Source of the DNA: Saccharopolyspora endophytica
GTDB lineage: Bacteria > Actinomycetota > Actinomycetes > Mycobacteriales > Pseudonocardiaceae
DNA length: 64,000 nt
Assembly: GCF_018070075.1 (NCBI RefSeq)
Contig: NZ_JAGPXE010000012.1
Span: 202,713 to 266,712, forward strand
Direction: 5' to 3'
Shown: positions 33,845-41,863 of the stretch, in pieces
Layout of the letters: each line of letters opens with the position of its first letter
How positions within the stretch are numbered: position 1 is the first letter of the stretch
Made by a program: the position numbers and the translations under genes
The notes under the pieces: model-generated
Told to the model about the DNA's origin: nothing
What the model saw: only the letters and a program-made list of their open reading frames with translations
The model's database searches: none

Positions 33845-34090
33845 TCACGGTTCGTCGAATTCGCCGTCCTTGGCGCCCGCGACGAACGCGTCCCATTCCT
33901 CGGGGGTGAAAACGAGAACGGGGCCTTCCGGATCCGCCCCGTTTCGCATCCCCACATAACCGTCGACGAACGCGATCTCGACGCCCGGTTCGTCCGGATC
34001 ATCCGTGCTCGTGATCCACTCCGCGACGGAGAAGTCCAGTTTGTCGCGGACGTGCGCTTTGTCGTCGACGATCTCGTTCTCTGCACTCAC
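33845..34090 (-). CDS. DUF397-domain small protein
   Basis: The 81-residue acidic protein ends with VEIAFVDGYVGMRNGADPEG and VLVFTPEEWDAFVAGAKDGEFD, the DUF397 signature common in actinomycetes. Such proteins usually sit beside an XRE-type regulator and act as its small partner; no such gene adjoins here. The frame opens at 34111; I prefer GTG 34090, which lies just after a TACGGT hexamer and may be leaderless. The 265 bp between it and serA hold nothing convincing. Confidence 0.8.
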   Translation of the reverse strand: MSAENEIVDDKAHVRDKLDFSVAEWITSTDDPDEPGVEIAFVDGYVGMRNGADPEGPVLVFTPEEWDAFVAGAKDGEFDEP

Positions 34091-34180
34091 GATGCGTACC
34101 GTATCCCTCACTCATAGCGATATCCCGTTGTGGGAGACCCGCCCGGCGGAAACCTACCCACCACCGCCGAAACACGCGAG

Positions 34181-34217
34181 GCCCGGTGAAACCTCGTTGG
34201 AGAGGGTTCACCGGGCC
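34181..34217 (-). terminator. ilvC intrinsic terminator
   Basis: GCCCGGTGAA and TTCACCGGGC form a 10-bp perfect stem about 47 bp past the ilvC stop, with a 16-nt loop. Confidence 0.6.
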
Positions 34218-34263
34218 AGGCGGGTCAACGCTGCCGAGGGCTCCGGAGAGCTCGGAGATCAGC

Positions 34264-35259
34264 TCACTTGTTGGTCCAGGACATCAGCGAGCGCAGCTTC
34301 TTGCCGACCTCTTCGATCTGGTGGGCGTTGCCCTCGGCCTGCAGCTTGGTGAAGTTCGGGCGACCGGCCTCGTCCTCGGCCACCCACTCCTTGGCGAAGG
34401 TGCCGTCCTGGATCTCACCGAGCACCTTGCGCATCGAGTCCTTGACGTGCGAGTCGATGACGCGCGGGCCGCGGGTGAGGTCGCCGTACTCGGCGGTGTC
34501 CGAGCAGGAGTAGCGCTGACCGGCGATGCCGCCCTCCCACATCAGGTCCACGATCAGCTTGAGCTCGTGCAGGACCTCGAAGTAGGCGATCTCCGGCTGG
34601 TACCCGGCCTCGACCAGCACCTCGAAACCGTTCTGCACCAGCGCGGAGGCACCACCGCAGAGAACGGCCTGCTCACCGAACAGGTCGGTCTCGGTCTCCT
34701 CCTTGAAGGTGGTCTTGATGACGCCGGCGCGGGCACCGCCGATGGCGGCGGCGTAGGACAGCGCCAGGGCCTGGCCGTTGCCCGAGGCGTCCTGCTCGAC
34801 GGCGATCAGGCACGGCACGCCCTTGCCGTCGACGAACTGGCGGCGGACCAGGTGGCCCGGGCCCTTCGGGGCGACCATGGCGACGTCGACGTCGGCCGGC
34901 GGCTGGATCAGGCCGTAGCGGATGTTGAAGCCGTGGCCGAAGAACAGCGCGTCACCCTGCTTGAGGTTCGGGGCGACGTCGTTGGCGTAGATCTCGCGCT
35001 GTTTGGTGTCGGGCGCCAGGATCATGATCAGGTCGGCCTCGGCGGACGCCTCGGACGGGGTGAGGACCTTCAGGCCCTCCTCCTCGGCCTTGGCGCGGGA
35101 CTTGGAACCCTCCGGCAGACCGATGCGCACGTCCACGCCCGAGTCCCGCAGGCTCAGCGCGTGGGCGTGGCCCTGGCTGCCGTAGCCGATGACGGCGACC
35201 TTGCGGCCCTGCACGATGCCGAGGTCCGCGTCCGCGTCGTAGAAGATTTCAACTGCCAT
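34264..35259 (-). CDS. ilvC: ketol-acid reductoisomerase, class I
   Basis: IlvC converts acetolactate or acetohydroxybutyrate to the dihydroxy acids of valine and isoleucine synthesis. The 331-residue protein has KVAVIGYGSQGHAHALSLRD (NADPH site), VAPKGPGHLVRRQF, KTTFKEETETDLFGEQAVLC and FEVLHELKLIVDLMWEGGI, which include the Mg-binding Asp and Glu residues. Length is class I. AAAGGAAAC precedes the ATG. The 236-bp gap to ilvN contains structured repeat copy B, which separates the last gene of the ilvBNC operon from the first two. Confidence 0.97.
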   Translation of the reverse strand: MAVEIFYDADADLGIVQGRKVAVIGYGSQGHAHALSLRDSGVDVRIGLPEGSKSRAKAEEEGLKVLTPSEASAEADLIMILAPDTKQREIYANDVAPNLKQGDALFFGHGFNIRYGLIQPPADVDVAMVAPKGPGHLVRRQFVDGKGVPCLIAVEQDASGNGQALALSYAAAIGGARAGVIKTTFKEETETDLFGEQAVLCGGASALVQNGFEVLVEAGYQPEIAYFEVLHELKLIVDLMWEGGIAGQRYSCSDTAEYGDLTRGPRVIDSHVKDSMRKVLGEIQDGTFAKEWVAEDEAGRPNFTKLQAEGNAHQIEEVGKKLRSLMSWTNK

Positions 35260-35291
35260 GGTGATTCAGCGTTTCCTTTCGGGACTTCATC

Positions 35292-35478
35292 GGTTGTCGG
35301 CAAGCGGCGACGCCGCTTCCTCTTTCACCCCGTGAGCAACTTGCACCGCCGCGGGTTCTGACACGTCGTCTGGCGAGTACGCCGCGACGCCGTGTATTGG
35401 CATACATAAGGAGTGGCGCACGGAGTCCAGGCGGCGTGTCAGGTTCCGCTACCCGCACCGCTGCGTTTGCCGGCAACC
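35292..35478 (+). repeat. about 190-bp structured repeat element, copy B
   Basis: Outer arms GGTTGTCGGCAA (35292-35303) and TTGCCGGCAACC (35467-35478) pair with one G-U. Then come hairpin AAGCGGC-GAC-GCCGCTT (35302-35318), box GCACCGCCGCGGGTTCTGA from 35343, helix TGACACGTCGTCTGG (35359-35373) with CCAGGCGGCGTGTCA (35427-35441), and inner hairpin CGCCGC/GTGGCG around GCCGTGTATTGGCATACAT. The closing box ends GCACCGCTG at 35463. It lies between ilvN and ilvC, antisense to that operon when read in the same direction as the other copies. Confidence 0.8.
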
Positions 35479-35495
35479 TCGTCATTCTTTTGTGG

Positions 35496-36002
35496 TCAGC
35501 GGACTGCTGTGGCTGTGATGGAGCGGGGGCCTCGGCCGATCGCGATCGTTCCCGACTGCACCATCTCGCGGACGCCGTAGGGTTCCAGCATTCGCAGCAA
35601 CGCGTCGAGCTTATCGGCGGTGCCGGTGGCCTCGATGGTCAGCGCCTCCGGCGAGACGTCCACCACCTTGGCGCGGAACAGCTGCACGGTCTCCAGGACC
35701 TGGCTGCGCACCGAGGAGTCGGCGCGGACCTTGACCAGCAGCAGCTCGCGCTGCACCGCGGCGTCGTCCTCCAGCTCCACGATCTTGATCACGTTCACCA
35801 GCTTGTTGAGCTGCTTGGTGACCTGTTCCAAGGGCTGGTCGCTGACGGCGACCACGATCGTCATCCGGGAGATCTCCGGGTGCTCGGTCGGGCCGACCGC
35901 GAGCGACTCGATGTTGAAGCTGCGTCGGGAGAACAGGCCGGAAACCCGGGCGAGAACACCGGGGACGTTCTCCACCAGAACGCTGAGCGTATGCCTGGTC
36001 AC
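35496..36002 (-). CDS. ilvN: acetolactate synthase small (regulatory) subunit
   Basis: The 168-residue protein starts TRHTLSVLVENVPGVLARVS, the ACT domain that binds valine, and continues with RRSFNIESLAVGPTEHPEIS and a C-terminal ALS_ss_C domain. It activates IlvB and gives valine feedback. GTG 36002 overlaps the ilvB stop in a GTGA junction, so the two subunits are coupled. The longer open frame upstream lies inside ilvB and is rejected. Confidence 0.97.
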   Translation of the reverse strand: MTRHTLSVLVENVPGVLARVSGLFSRRSFNIESLAVGPTEHPEISRMTIVVAVSDQPLEQVTKQLNKLVNVIKIVELEDDAAVQRELLLVKVRADSSVRSQVLETVQLFRAKVVDVSPEALTIEATGTADKLDALLRMLEPYGVREMVQSGTIAIGRGPRSITATAVR

Positions 36003-37831
36003 GCTTCGTCCTCCTCGAACAGCGGGCGGATGCCGCGTGCCGCCATGATCTCGTCGTTGCCGGTGCCCGCCGCCACCATCGGCCACACCTGCGCGTCCTT
36101 GCCCACCACGAAGTCGATCACGACCGGTCGGTCGTTGATCTCCATAGCCCGCTGGATGACGCTGTCGACGTCCTCTTTGGACTCACACCGCAGGCCGGCG
36201 CACCCGTAGGCGTCGGCGAGCAGCTTGAAGTCCGGGATGCGGTGCTTGTGGGTGCCGAGGTCGCTGTGTGAGTAACGCTCGGCGTAAAACAGGTTCTGCC
36301 ACTGCCGGACCATACCCAGGTTGCCGTTGTTGATGACGGCCACCTTGATGGGGATGTCCTCGATCGCGCAGGTCGCGAGCTCCTGGTTGGTCATCTGGAA
36401 GCAGCCGTCGCCGTCGATGGCCCACACGACCTTGTCCGGCACACCGGCCTTGGCGCCCATGGCCGCGGGAACCGCGTAGCCCATGGTCCCCAGGCCACCG
36501 GAGTTCAGCCAGGTGCGCGGGTTGTCGTAGCCGACGAACTGCGCGGCCCACATCTGGTGCTGACCCACGCCCGCCGCGTAGACCGCGTCGGTGCCGGCGA
36601 TCTTGCCCAGCCGCTCGATGACGTACTCCGGCGACAGGCTGCCGTCGCTGGGCTCGGCGTAGCCGAGTGGGAACCGGCCGCGGATGTCGTCCAGCATCGC
36701 CCACCACGCCGTCAGGTCGGCGGTGCCGTCCTCGGCCTCGGCGGCCTCGAACGCCTCGGTCAGCTCGGCGATGACGTCCTTGCAGTCACCGACGATCGGG
36801 ACGTCGGCGTGGCGGTTCTTGGAGATCTCGGCCGGGTCGATGTCGGCGTGCACGACCTTGGCGTCGGGCGCGAACGACGAGAGCTGGCCGGTGACCCGGT
36901 CGTCGAACCGGGTGCCCAGGGCGATCAGCAGGTCGGAGCGCTGCATCGCGGCGACCGCGGCGACCGTGCCGTGCATGCCCGGCATGCCGAGGTGCTGCGG
37001 GTGCGAGTCCGGGAACGCGCCGCGCGCCATCAGCGTGGTGACCACCGGGATGCCCGTGCGCTCGGCCAGCTGCCGCAGCTCGGCGTGCGCCTCGGCCTTG
37101 ATGACGCCGCCACCGACGTAGAGCACCGGCTGCTTGGCCTCGACCATGAGCTTCGCGGCCTCGCGGACCTGCTTGCCGTGCGGCTTGCTGGTCGGCTTGT
37201 AACCCGGCAGCTTCATCTCCGGCGGCCAGGAGAAGGACATGGTGGCCTGCTGGACGTCCTTGGGGATGTCGACCAGCACCGGGCCCGGGCGACCGCTGGC
37301 GGCGATGTAGAACGCCTCGGCGATGATCCGCGGGATGTCCTCGGCGTCGGTGACCAGGAAGTTGTGCTTGGTGATCGGCAGCGTGATGCCGCAGATGTCG
37401 GCTTCCTGGAAGGCGTCCGTGCCGATCAGGCCGGTGGACTGCTGGCCGGTGATCGCCACGACCGGGACGGAGTCCATGTGCGCGTCGGCGAGCGGGGTGA
37501 CCAGGTTCGTCGCACCCGGGCCGGAGGTGGCCATGCACACCCCGACCTTGCCGGTGGCCTGCGCGTATCCGGTCGCCGCGTGCCCGCCGCCCTGCTCGTG
37601 GCGGACCAGCACGTGCCGGACCTTCTCGGAGTCGAGCAAGGGGTCGTAGGACGGGAGGATGGTGCCACCCGGAATCCCGAAGACGACCTCGCAACCCACG
37701 GACTCCAGCGAGCGGACGAGTGCCTGCGCACCCGTCATCTTCACCGGAGCACCGCTGGGCGGCGCGGGCTTGGGTCGGCGTCCTGGCGGGGGCGCCGGGA
37801 CCGGATTCTGCCTGGTATTGGCGCTGGTCAT
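35999..37831 (-). CDS. ilvB: acetolactate synthase large (catalytic) subunit
   Basis: The 610-residue ThDP enzyme makes acetolactate or acetohydroxybutyrate. Motifs: VFGIPGGTILPSYDPLLDS, HVLVRHEQGGGHAATGYAQA with the catalytic Glu, TSGPGATNLVTPLADAHMDS, and the ThDP motif GDGCFQMTNQELATCAIEDI with its N later in VINNGNLGMVRQWQNLFY. A Pro-rich N-terminal extension (about residues 10-30) is usual in actinomycetes. ATG 37831 follows GAGG; the frame is open upstream into the attenuator and is rejected there. Expression is probably controlled by the leader described at 37870-37984. Confidence 0.97.
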   Translation of the reverse strand: MTSANTRQNPVPAPPPGRRPKPAPPSGAPVKMTGAQALVRSLESVGCEVVFGIPGGTILPSYDPLLDSEKVRHVLVRHEQGGGHAATGYAQATGKVGVCMATSGPGATNLVTPLADAHMDSVPVVAITGQQSTGLIGTDAFQEADICGITLPITKHNFLVTDAEDIPRIIAEAFYIAASGRPGPVLVDIPKDVQQATMSFSWPPEMKLPGYKPTSKPHGKQVREAAKLMVEAKQPVLYVGGGVIKAEAHAELRQLAERTGIPVVTTLMARGAFPDSHPQHLGMPGMHGTVAAVAAMQRSDLLIALGTRFDDRVTGQLSSFAPDAKVVHADIDPAEISKNRHADVPIVGDCKDVIAELTEAFEAAEAEDGTADLTAWWAMLDDIRGRFPLGYAEPSDGSLSPEYVIERLGKIAGTDAVYAAGVGQHQMWAAQFVGYDNPRTWLNSGGLGTMGYAVPAAMGAKAGVPDKVVWAIDGDGCFQMTNQELATCAIEDIPIKVAVINNGNLGMVRQWQNLFYAERYSHSDLGTHKHRIPDFKLLADAYGCAGLRCESKEDVDSVIQRAMEINDRPVVIDFVVGKDAQVWPMVAAGTGNDEIMAARGIRPLFEEDEA

Positions 37832-37869
37832 CGGGTCAACCTCGGTGGTTGGGAGTGGGACCGGACACG

Positions 37870-37950
37870 AAAAAACCCTCGCAGGCCACAAAGAGGCCCC
37901 ACGAGGGTTGGCGCGTCGACGCTGCGAACTTCCTTAGGCGTCGACGCGCC
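37870..37950 (-). promoter_or_regulatory. ilvB transcription attenuator
   Basis: On the minus strand, GGCGCGTCGACGC (37938-37950) and GCGTCGACGCGCC (37910-37922) are perfect complements over 13 bp. The next hairpin, AACCCTCG with CGAGGGTT (37874-37909), ends in six T. The first arm overlaps the last codons of the leader peptide, the arrangement expected for ribosome-controlled attenuation. Confidence 0.85.
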
Positions 37951-37984
37951 AGGGAAGTACGAGAATGTCGTGCAGTCGCAGCAT
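37934..37984 (-). CDS. branched-chain amino acid leader peptide of ilvBNC
   Basis: The 16-codon frame encodes MLRLHDILVLPWRVDA, starting with ATG at 37984 and ending with TAA at 37934. Seven of 16 residues are Leu, Ile or Val, with an ILVL run just before the attenuator hairpin. Stalling on these codons when branched-chain amino acids are low should prevent the downstream terminator from forming. Similar leader peptides are known before ilvB in Streptomyces and Corynebacterium. No strong ribosome binding site is seen. Confidence 0.85.
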   Translation of the reverse strand: MLRLHDILVLPWRVDA

Positions 37985-38218
37985 GGCCAGGACGTTAATG
38001 GGACCGGTCGCGCCACGTCAAACGATCCGGGACGATCGTCTCGCATGGTGGGCGCCCGTCCAGGCTGCCACGATCCGCCCCTTCGCGCTTTTCCCAGTTC
38101 AGCGATGCTGTCGCGGCGGGATTCGAGCCAGGTGTGATGCGCACCGCTCCCCGGCTCCCAGCCGCTGGGAGTTTCGGGTCCCGATCGGGCGAAGCCGACC
38201 AGGTGAGAACATCGAGGG

Positions 38219-38692
38219 GTGAGCGAGACACCCCAGGACGACGCCGCCGAACCGCAGAGCACCGAATCCGCGCCCGACGCGGAGCCGCGGACCACCGAGA
38301 TCCCGGAGTCGCTGAACTTCCGGGTCCCCCGCGTGTCGCTGCTCGCAGTGCTCGCCGTCGCCGCCTGCGCGGTACCGCTGGCCACCACCTCCGGTCCGGT
38401 GGGGCTGCTCGTCTTCCTGATCCCGCTCGCGCTGCTGTGGGTCGTGCTGCGGCCGGGCACCACCGTCGACGCCGAGCGGATCAAGACCCGCACCCTCGTC
38501 GGCGGGCGCACCCTTCCCTGGGAGTCGCTGAAGGGCCTGGCCATCACCAAGCAGTCCAAGGTCCGCGCCAGCACCACCGACGGCGCCGAGGTCACGCTGC
38601 CCACCGTGCGCCCGCGCCACCTCCCCGCGATCTCCCTGGTCAGCCGCGGGCACCTCCCGGACCCCACCGCGCGGTCCACCGACGAGGACTGA
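38219..38692 (+). CDS. PH-domain membrane protein (Cfp6-like)
   Basis: The 157-residue protein has an acidic N-terminus, two close hydrophobic segments (about residues 41-56 and 58-77), and a C-terminal bacterial PH-like domain (GTTVDAERIKTRTLVGGRTL, then PWESLKGLAITKQSK). It matches the low-molecular-weight antigen Cfp6 family of mycobacteria by order and layout (Rv3004 next to ilvB). Function is unknown. GTG 38219 is the likely start; no ribosome binding site is seen. It is divergent from the ilvB leader. Confidence 0.8.
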   Translation: MSETPQDDAAEPQSTESAPDAEPRTTEIPESLNFRVPRVSLLAVLAVAACAVPLATTSGPVGLLVFLIPLALLWVVLRPGTTVDAERIKTRTLVGGRTLPWESLKGLAITKQSKVRASTTDGAEVTLPTVRPRHLPAISLVSRGHLPDPTARSTDED

Positions 38693-38884
38693 CACCGAAG
38701 ATCCCGACCCGTAATCTGGCCGACATGCGTGCTCAAGCACGGTGTTCGCAGGGGTAGGGTCGGAGTCACCGCCACGCTTAGCACCCACAAGGCGACGTCA
38801 GCGGGCTGGGCCGTTCGCGTTGAAGCTCGCTGGCTCCGCACCCGGCCCCACCGCACGAAGCCTGGAATCGAAGAAGGTCTCCCA

Positions 38885-40729
38885 ATGCCTCAGCTGCGTT
38901 CCCGCACCACGACTCACGGCCGGAATGCCGCCGGCGCCCGTTCGCTGTGGCGCGCCACCGGCATGACCGACGACGACTTCGGAAAGCCGATCGTCGCGAT
39001 CGCCAACTCCTACACCCAGTTCGTGCCCGGTCACGTGCACCTGCGCGACCTCGGTGACGTCGTGGCCGAGACGATCCGCGAGGCGGGCGGCGTGCCGCGC
39101 GAGTTCCACACCATCGCCGTCGACGACGGAATCGCCATGGGCCACAGCGGCATGCTCTACTCGCTGCCCTCGCGGGAGATCATCGCCGACTCGGTGGAGT
39201 ACATGGTCAACGCGCACCAGGCCGACGCGCTGGTGTGCATCTCCAACTGCGACAAGATCACCCCGGGCATGCTCAACGCCGCGATGCGGCTGAACATCCC
39301 GGCGGTGTTCGTCTCGGGTGGCCCGATGGAGGCCGGCAAGGCCGTCGTGGTCGAGGGCGTCGCGCACGCGCCGACCGACCTGATCACCACCATCTCGGCC
39401 TCGGCGAACTCGGCGATCGACGACGAGGGTCTGTCCGAGGTGGAGCGCTCCGCGTGCCCGACCTGCGGTTCGTGCTCGGGCATGTTCACCGCGAACTCGA
39501 TGAACTGCCTGACCGAGGCGCTGGGACTGGCGCTGCCGGGCAACGGTTCGACGCTGGCCACCCACGCGCTGCGCCGCGAGCTGTTCCAGGAGGCCGGCCG
39601 CACGGTCGTCAACATCGCCAAGCGCTACTACCAGTCCGACGACGAGACCGTCCTGCCGCGCTCGATCGCCAACAAGCAGGCGTTCGAGAACGCGATGGCG
39701 CTGGACATGGCGATGGGCGGATCCACCAACACGGTGCTGCACACCCTCGCCGCCGCGCAGGAGGGCGAGATCGACTTCACCCTCGACGACATCGCCGAGA
39801 TCAGCCGCAAGGTGCCGTGCCTGTCGAAGGTCGCGCCGAACTCCGACTACCACATGGAGGACGTGCACCGGGCCGGCGGCATCAGCGCGATCATGGGCGA
39901 GCTCGACCGCGCCGGTCTGCTGCACCGCGACGTCGCCTCGGTCCACAGCGAGAGCCTGACCGCGTGGCTGTCCACGTGGGACGTCCGCGGTGAATCGCCG
40001 TCGGAGAAGGCGCTGGAGATCTTCCACGCCGCGCCCGGCGGAGTGCGCACCACCCAGGCGTTCTCCACCGACAACCGCTGGTCGTCGCTGGACACCGACG
40101 CCGCCAACGGCTGCATCCGCGACGTCGAGCACGCCTACACCGTCGACGGCGGTCTGGCCGTGCTCAAGGGCAACCTCGCCGAGGAGGGCGCGGTCATCAA
40201 GGCGGCCGGCGTCGAGGAGGAGCTCTGGCACTTCCAGGGTCCGGCGCGGGTGCTGGAGAGCCAGGAGCAGGCGGTGTCGGCGATCCTGAACAAGGAGATC
40301 CAGCCCGGTGAGGTGCTGGTGATCCGCTACGAGGGCCCCGCGGGCGGTCCCGGCATGCAGGAGATGCTGCACCCGACCGCGTTCCTGAAGGGCTCCGGTC
40401 TGGGCAAGAAGTGCGCGCTGATCACCGACGGCCGGTTCTCCGGTGGCTCGTCGGGCCTGTCGGTCGGGCACATCTCGCCGGAGGCCGCGGGCGGCGGGCT
40501 CATCGGCCTGGTGGAGAACGGCGACCAGATCCTCATCGACGTCCACGAGCGCAAGCTGGAGCTGCTGGTCGACGAGCAGGTCCTGGCCGAGCGCCGCGCC
40601 AAGATGGAGGCCAGCGAGAACCCCTGGCAGCCCGTCGGCCGGGAGCGCAAGGTCACCACAGCCCTCCGCGCCTACGCGAAGCTCGCGACGTCAGCCTCCT
40701 ACGGCGCAGTCCGCGACGTGAACAAGTGA
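38885..40729 (+). CDS. ilvD: dihydroxy-acid dehydratase
   Basis: IlvD dehydrates the dihydroxy acids in valine and isoleucine synthesis with an iron-sulfur cluster. The 614-residue protein has AVDDGIAMGHSGMLYSLPSR, CISNCDKITPGMLNAAMRLN and CPTCGSCSGMFTANSMNCLT, whose cysteines bind the cluster, then EALGLALPGNGS and ALITDGRFSGGSSGLSVGHI. The ATG at 38885 follows GAAGG; the frame extends upstream to 38729 without conserved sequence. Repeat copy C begins 5 bp after the stop. Confidence 0.97.
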   Translation: MPQLRSRTTTHGRNAAGARSLWRATGMTDDDFGKPIVAIANSYTQFVPGHVHLRDLGDVVAETIREAGGVPREFHTIAVDDGIAMGHSGMLYSLPSREIIADSVEYMVNAHQADALVCISNCDKITPGMLNAAMRLNIPAVFVSGGPMEAGKAVVVEGVAHAPTDLITTISASANSAIDDEGLSEVERSACPTCGSCSGMFTANSMNCLTEALGLALPGNGSTLATHALRRELFQEAGRTVVNIAKRYYQSDDETVLPRSIANKQAFENAMALDMAMGGSTNTVLHTLAAAQEGEIDFTLDDIAEISRKVPCLSKVAPNSDYHMEDVHRAGGISAIMGELDRAGLLHRDVASVHSESLTAWLSTWDVRGESPSEKALEIFHAAPGGVRTTQAFSTDNRWSSLDTDAANGCIRDVEHAYTVDGGLAVLKGNLAEEGAVIKAAGVEEELWHFQGPARVLESQEQAVSAILNKEIQPGEVLVIRYEGPAGGPGMQEMLHPTAFLKGSGLGKKCALITDGRFSGGSSGLSVGHISPEAAGGGLIGLVENGDQILIDVHERKLELLVDEQVLAERRAKMEASENPWQPVGRERKVTTALRAYAKLATSASYGAVRDVNK

Positions 40730-40734
40730 GCTGC

Positions 40735-40925
40735 GTCGTTGTGTGAGCCAAGTGGCGAAGCCACTTTCTCCTTGCCCCGCCCTAGGCACTGGCACCGCCG
40801 CGGGTTCTGAGCGGCTTCGTGGCGAGGACGGCCACTCCGCCGTGTATTGGACATACATCAGGAGTGGCACCCGCAGTCCACGGAGCCGCTCAGGTTCCGC
40901 CACCGGCACCGCTGCGCAGAACGAC
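40735..40925 (+). repeat. about 190-bp structured repeat element, copy C
   Basis: Outer arms GTCGTTGTG (40735-40743) and CAGAACGAC (40917-40925) pair in eight of nine positions. Then hairpin AAGTGGC-GAA-GCCACTT (40750-40766), box GCACCGCCGCGGGTTCTGA from 40792, helix CTGAGCGGCTTCGTGG (40807-40822) with CCACGGAGCCGCTCAG (40878-40893), inner perfect hairpin GCCACTCC/GGAGTGGC around GCCGTGTATTGGACATACAT, and a closing box ending GCACCGCTG at 40914. It directly follows ilvD in the sense direction. Confidence 0.8.
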
Positions 40926-40947
40926 CACATCGCTCTTGAGGGAGAAG

Positions 40948-40989
40948 AAATCGGGCCCCGGCTCCTGGGTTGGAGCCGAGGCCCGATTT
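40948..40989 (-). terminator. DoxX gene terminator
   Basis: AAATCGGGCCCCGGCTCC and GGAGCCGAGGCCCGATTT form a long stem with one mismatch, followed on the minus strand by TTCTTCTC. It may also end ilvD transcripts that pass through repeat copy C. Confidence 0.8.
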
Positions 40990-41003
40990 CGTCGGTGCAC
41001 GTC

Positions 41004-41750
41004 TCAGGGGCGGTGGAAGAGGATCAGGATCGCCGCAGCCGCGCCAGCCGCGACGATCAGGCCGAAGAAGCCGAATCCCAACGGACGGCGGAACCACACT
41101 CGCCCGTAGTCCAAGGCCACCCGGCCGGGACCGGTGAACATCACGCCGAGACCGAGGGCACCGAGGATGGCATCCATCTCGAACCCGCCGTCGGCGTTGA
41201 AGAAACCGGCGCCCAGCTTGACGAACACCGCGCTGGCCATCAGGCCCACCACACCGGCCGCGGCGGCCGGCGTGAACAGGCCCAGGACCAGCAGCGCACC
41301 CGCACCGAGCTCGGTACCCCCGGTGACCAGCGAGAGCGCGGCGCTCTGCTGGAAGCCCATGCCGGACAGAACCTCCGCGAAGCCCTCCGGGCCGGGGCCG
41401 CCGAACGCGCCGAACAGCTTCTGCGCGCCGTGCAGGAGGAAGACCCCTCCCAGCGCCAGGCGCAGGATCAGCAGGCCGAGGTCGGTTCCCGCGTTCCAGG
41501 CGAAGGGCTTGCGCTTCTTGCCGAGTTCTTCGGCGTAGCCGGAGTCTTCGCCGACGCCGCTCACCAGCGAGGTCGCTTCACCGTCGCTGTAGCCGTCGTC
41601 TTCGTCGTAGTAGTTGTGCTGGCGTGCGCCGAGGCTCTGCGTGCTCTTGGCCGAACCCTTCGCGCCGCGGGGCCGCTGGGCGTGCGCGCCGTAGCTGCGA
41701 TCGTCGGGGGAGCCGCCCGCACCGCCGGGGCGATCGTCTTGGATGCTCAC
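41004..41750 (-). CDS. DoxX-family membrane protein
   Basis: The C-terminal 150 residues hold about four membrane helices in the DoxX arrangement: LGLLILRLALGGVFLLHGAQ with KLFGAFGGPG, then SLVTGGTELGAGALLVLGLF, VVGLMASAVFVKLG and FGFFGLIVAAGAAAAILILF. A charged, low-complexity N-terminal tail of about 90 residues precedes them. DoxX proteins act in membrane redox complexes; in mycobacteria a related protein works with SodA and a thiol oxidoreductase. GTG 41750 is chosen because TAGCCT lies at -10 distance and the upstream frame is not conserved. Confidence 0.85.
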   Translation of the reverse strand: MSIQDDRPGGAGGSPDDRSYGAHAQRPRGAKGSAKSTQSLGARQHNYYDEDDGYSDGEATSLVSGVGEDSGYAEELGKKRKPFAWNAGTDLGLLILRLALGGVFLLHGAQKLFGAFGGPGPEGFAEVLSGMGFQQSAALSLVTGGTELGAGALLVLGLFTPAAAAGVVGLMASAVFVKLGAGFFNADGGFEMDAILGALGLGVMFTGPGRVALDYGRVWFRRPLGFGFFGLIVAAGAAAAILILFHRP

Positions 41751-41863
41751 GCCGCAGGAGGCTAGGGCATCTTCACCTGAAAGTGCGACCCTTTGCGATA
41801 AAACCTTCCCCACACGTGACAGGTTCGATACCACAGGACTCGTTCCGGGTGGAAAATGTCCTG

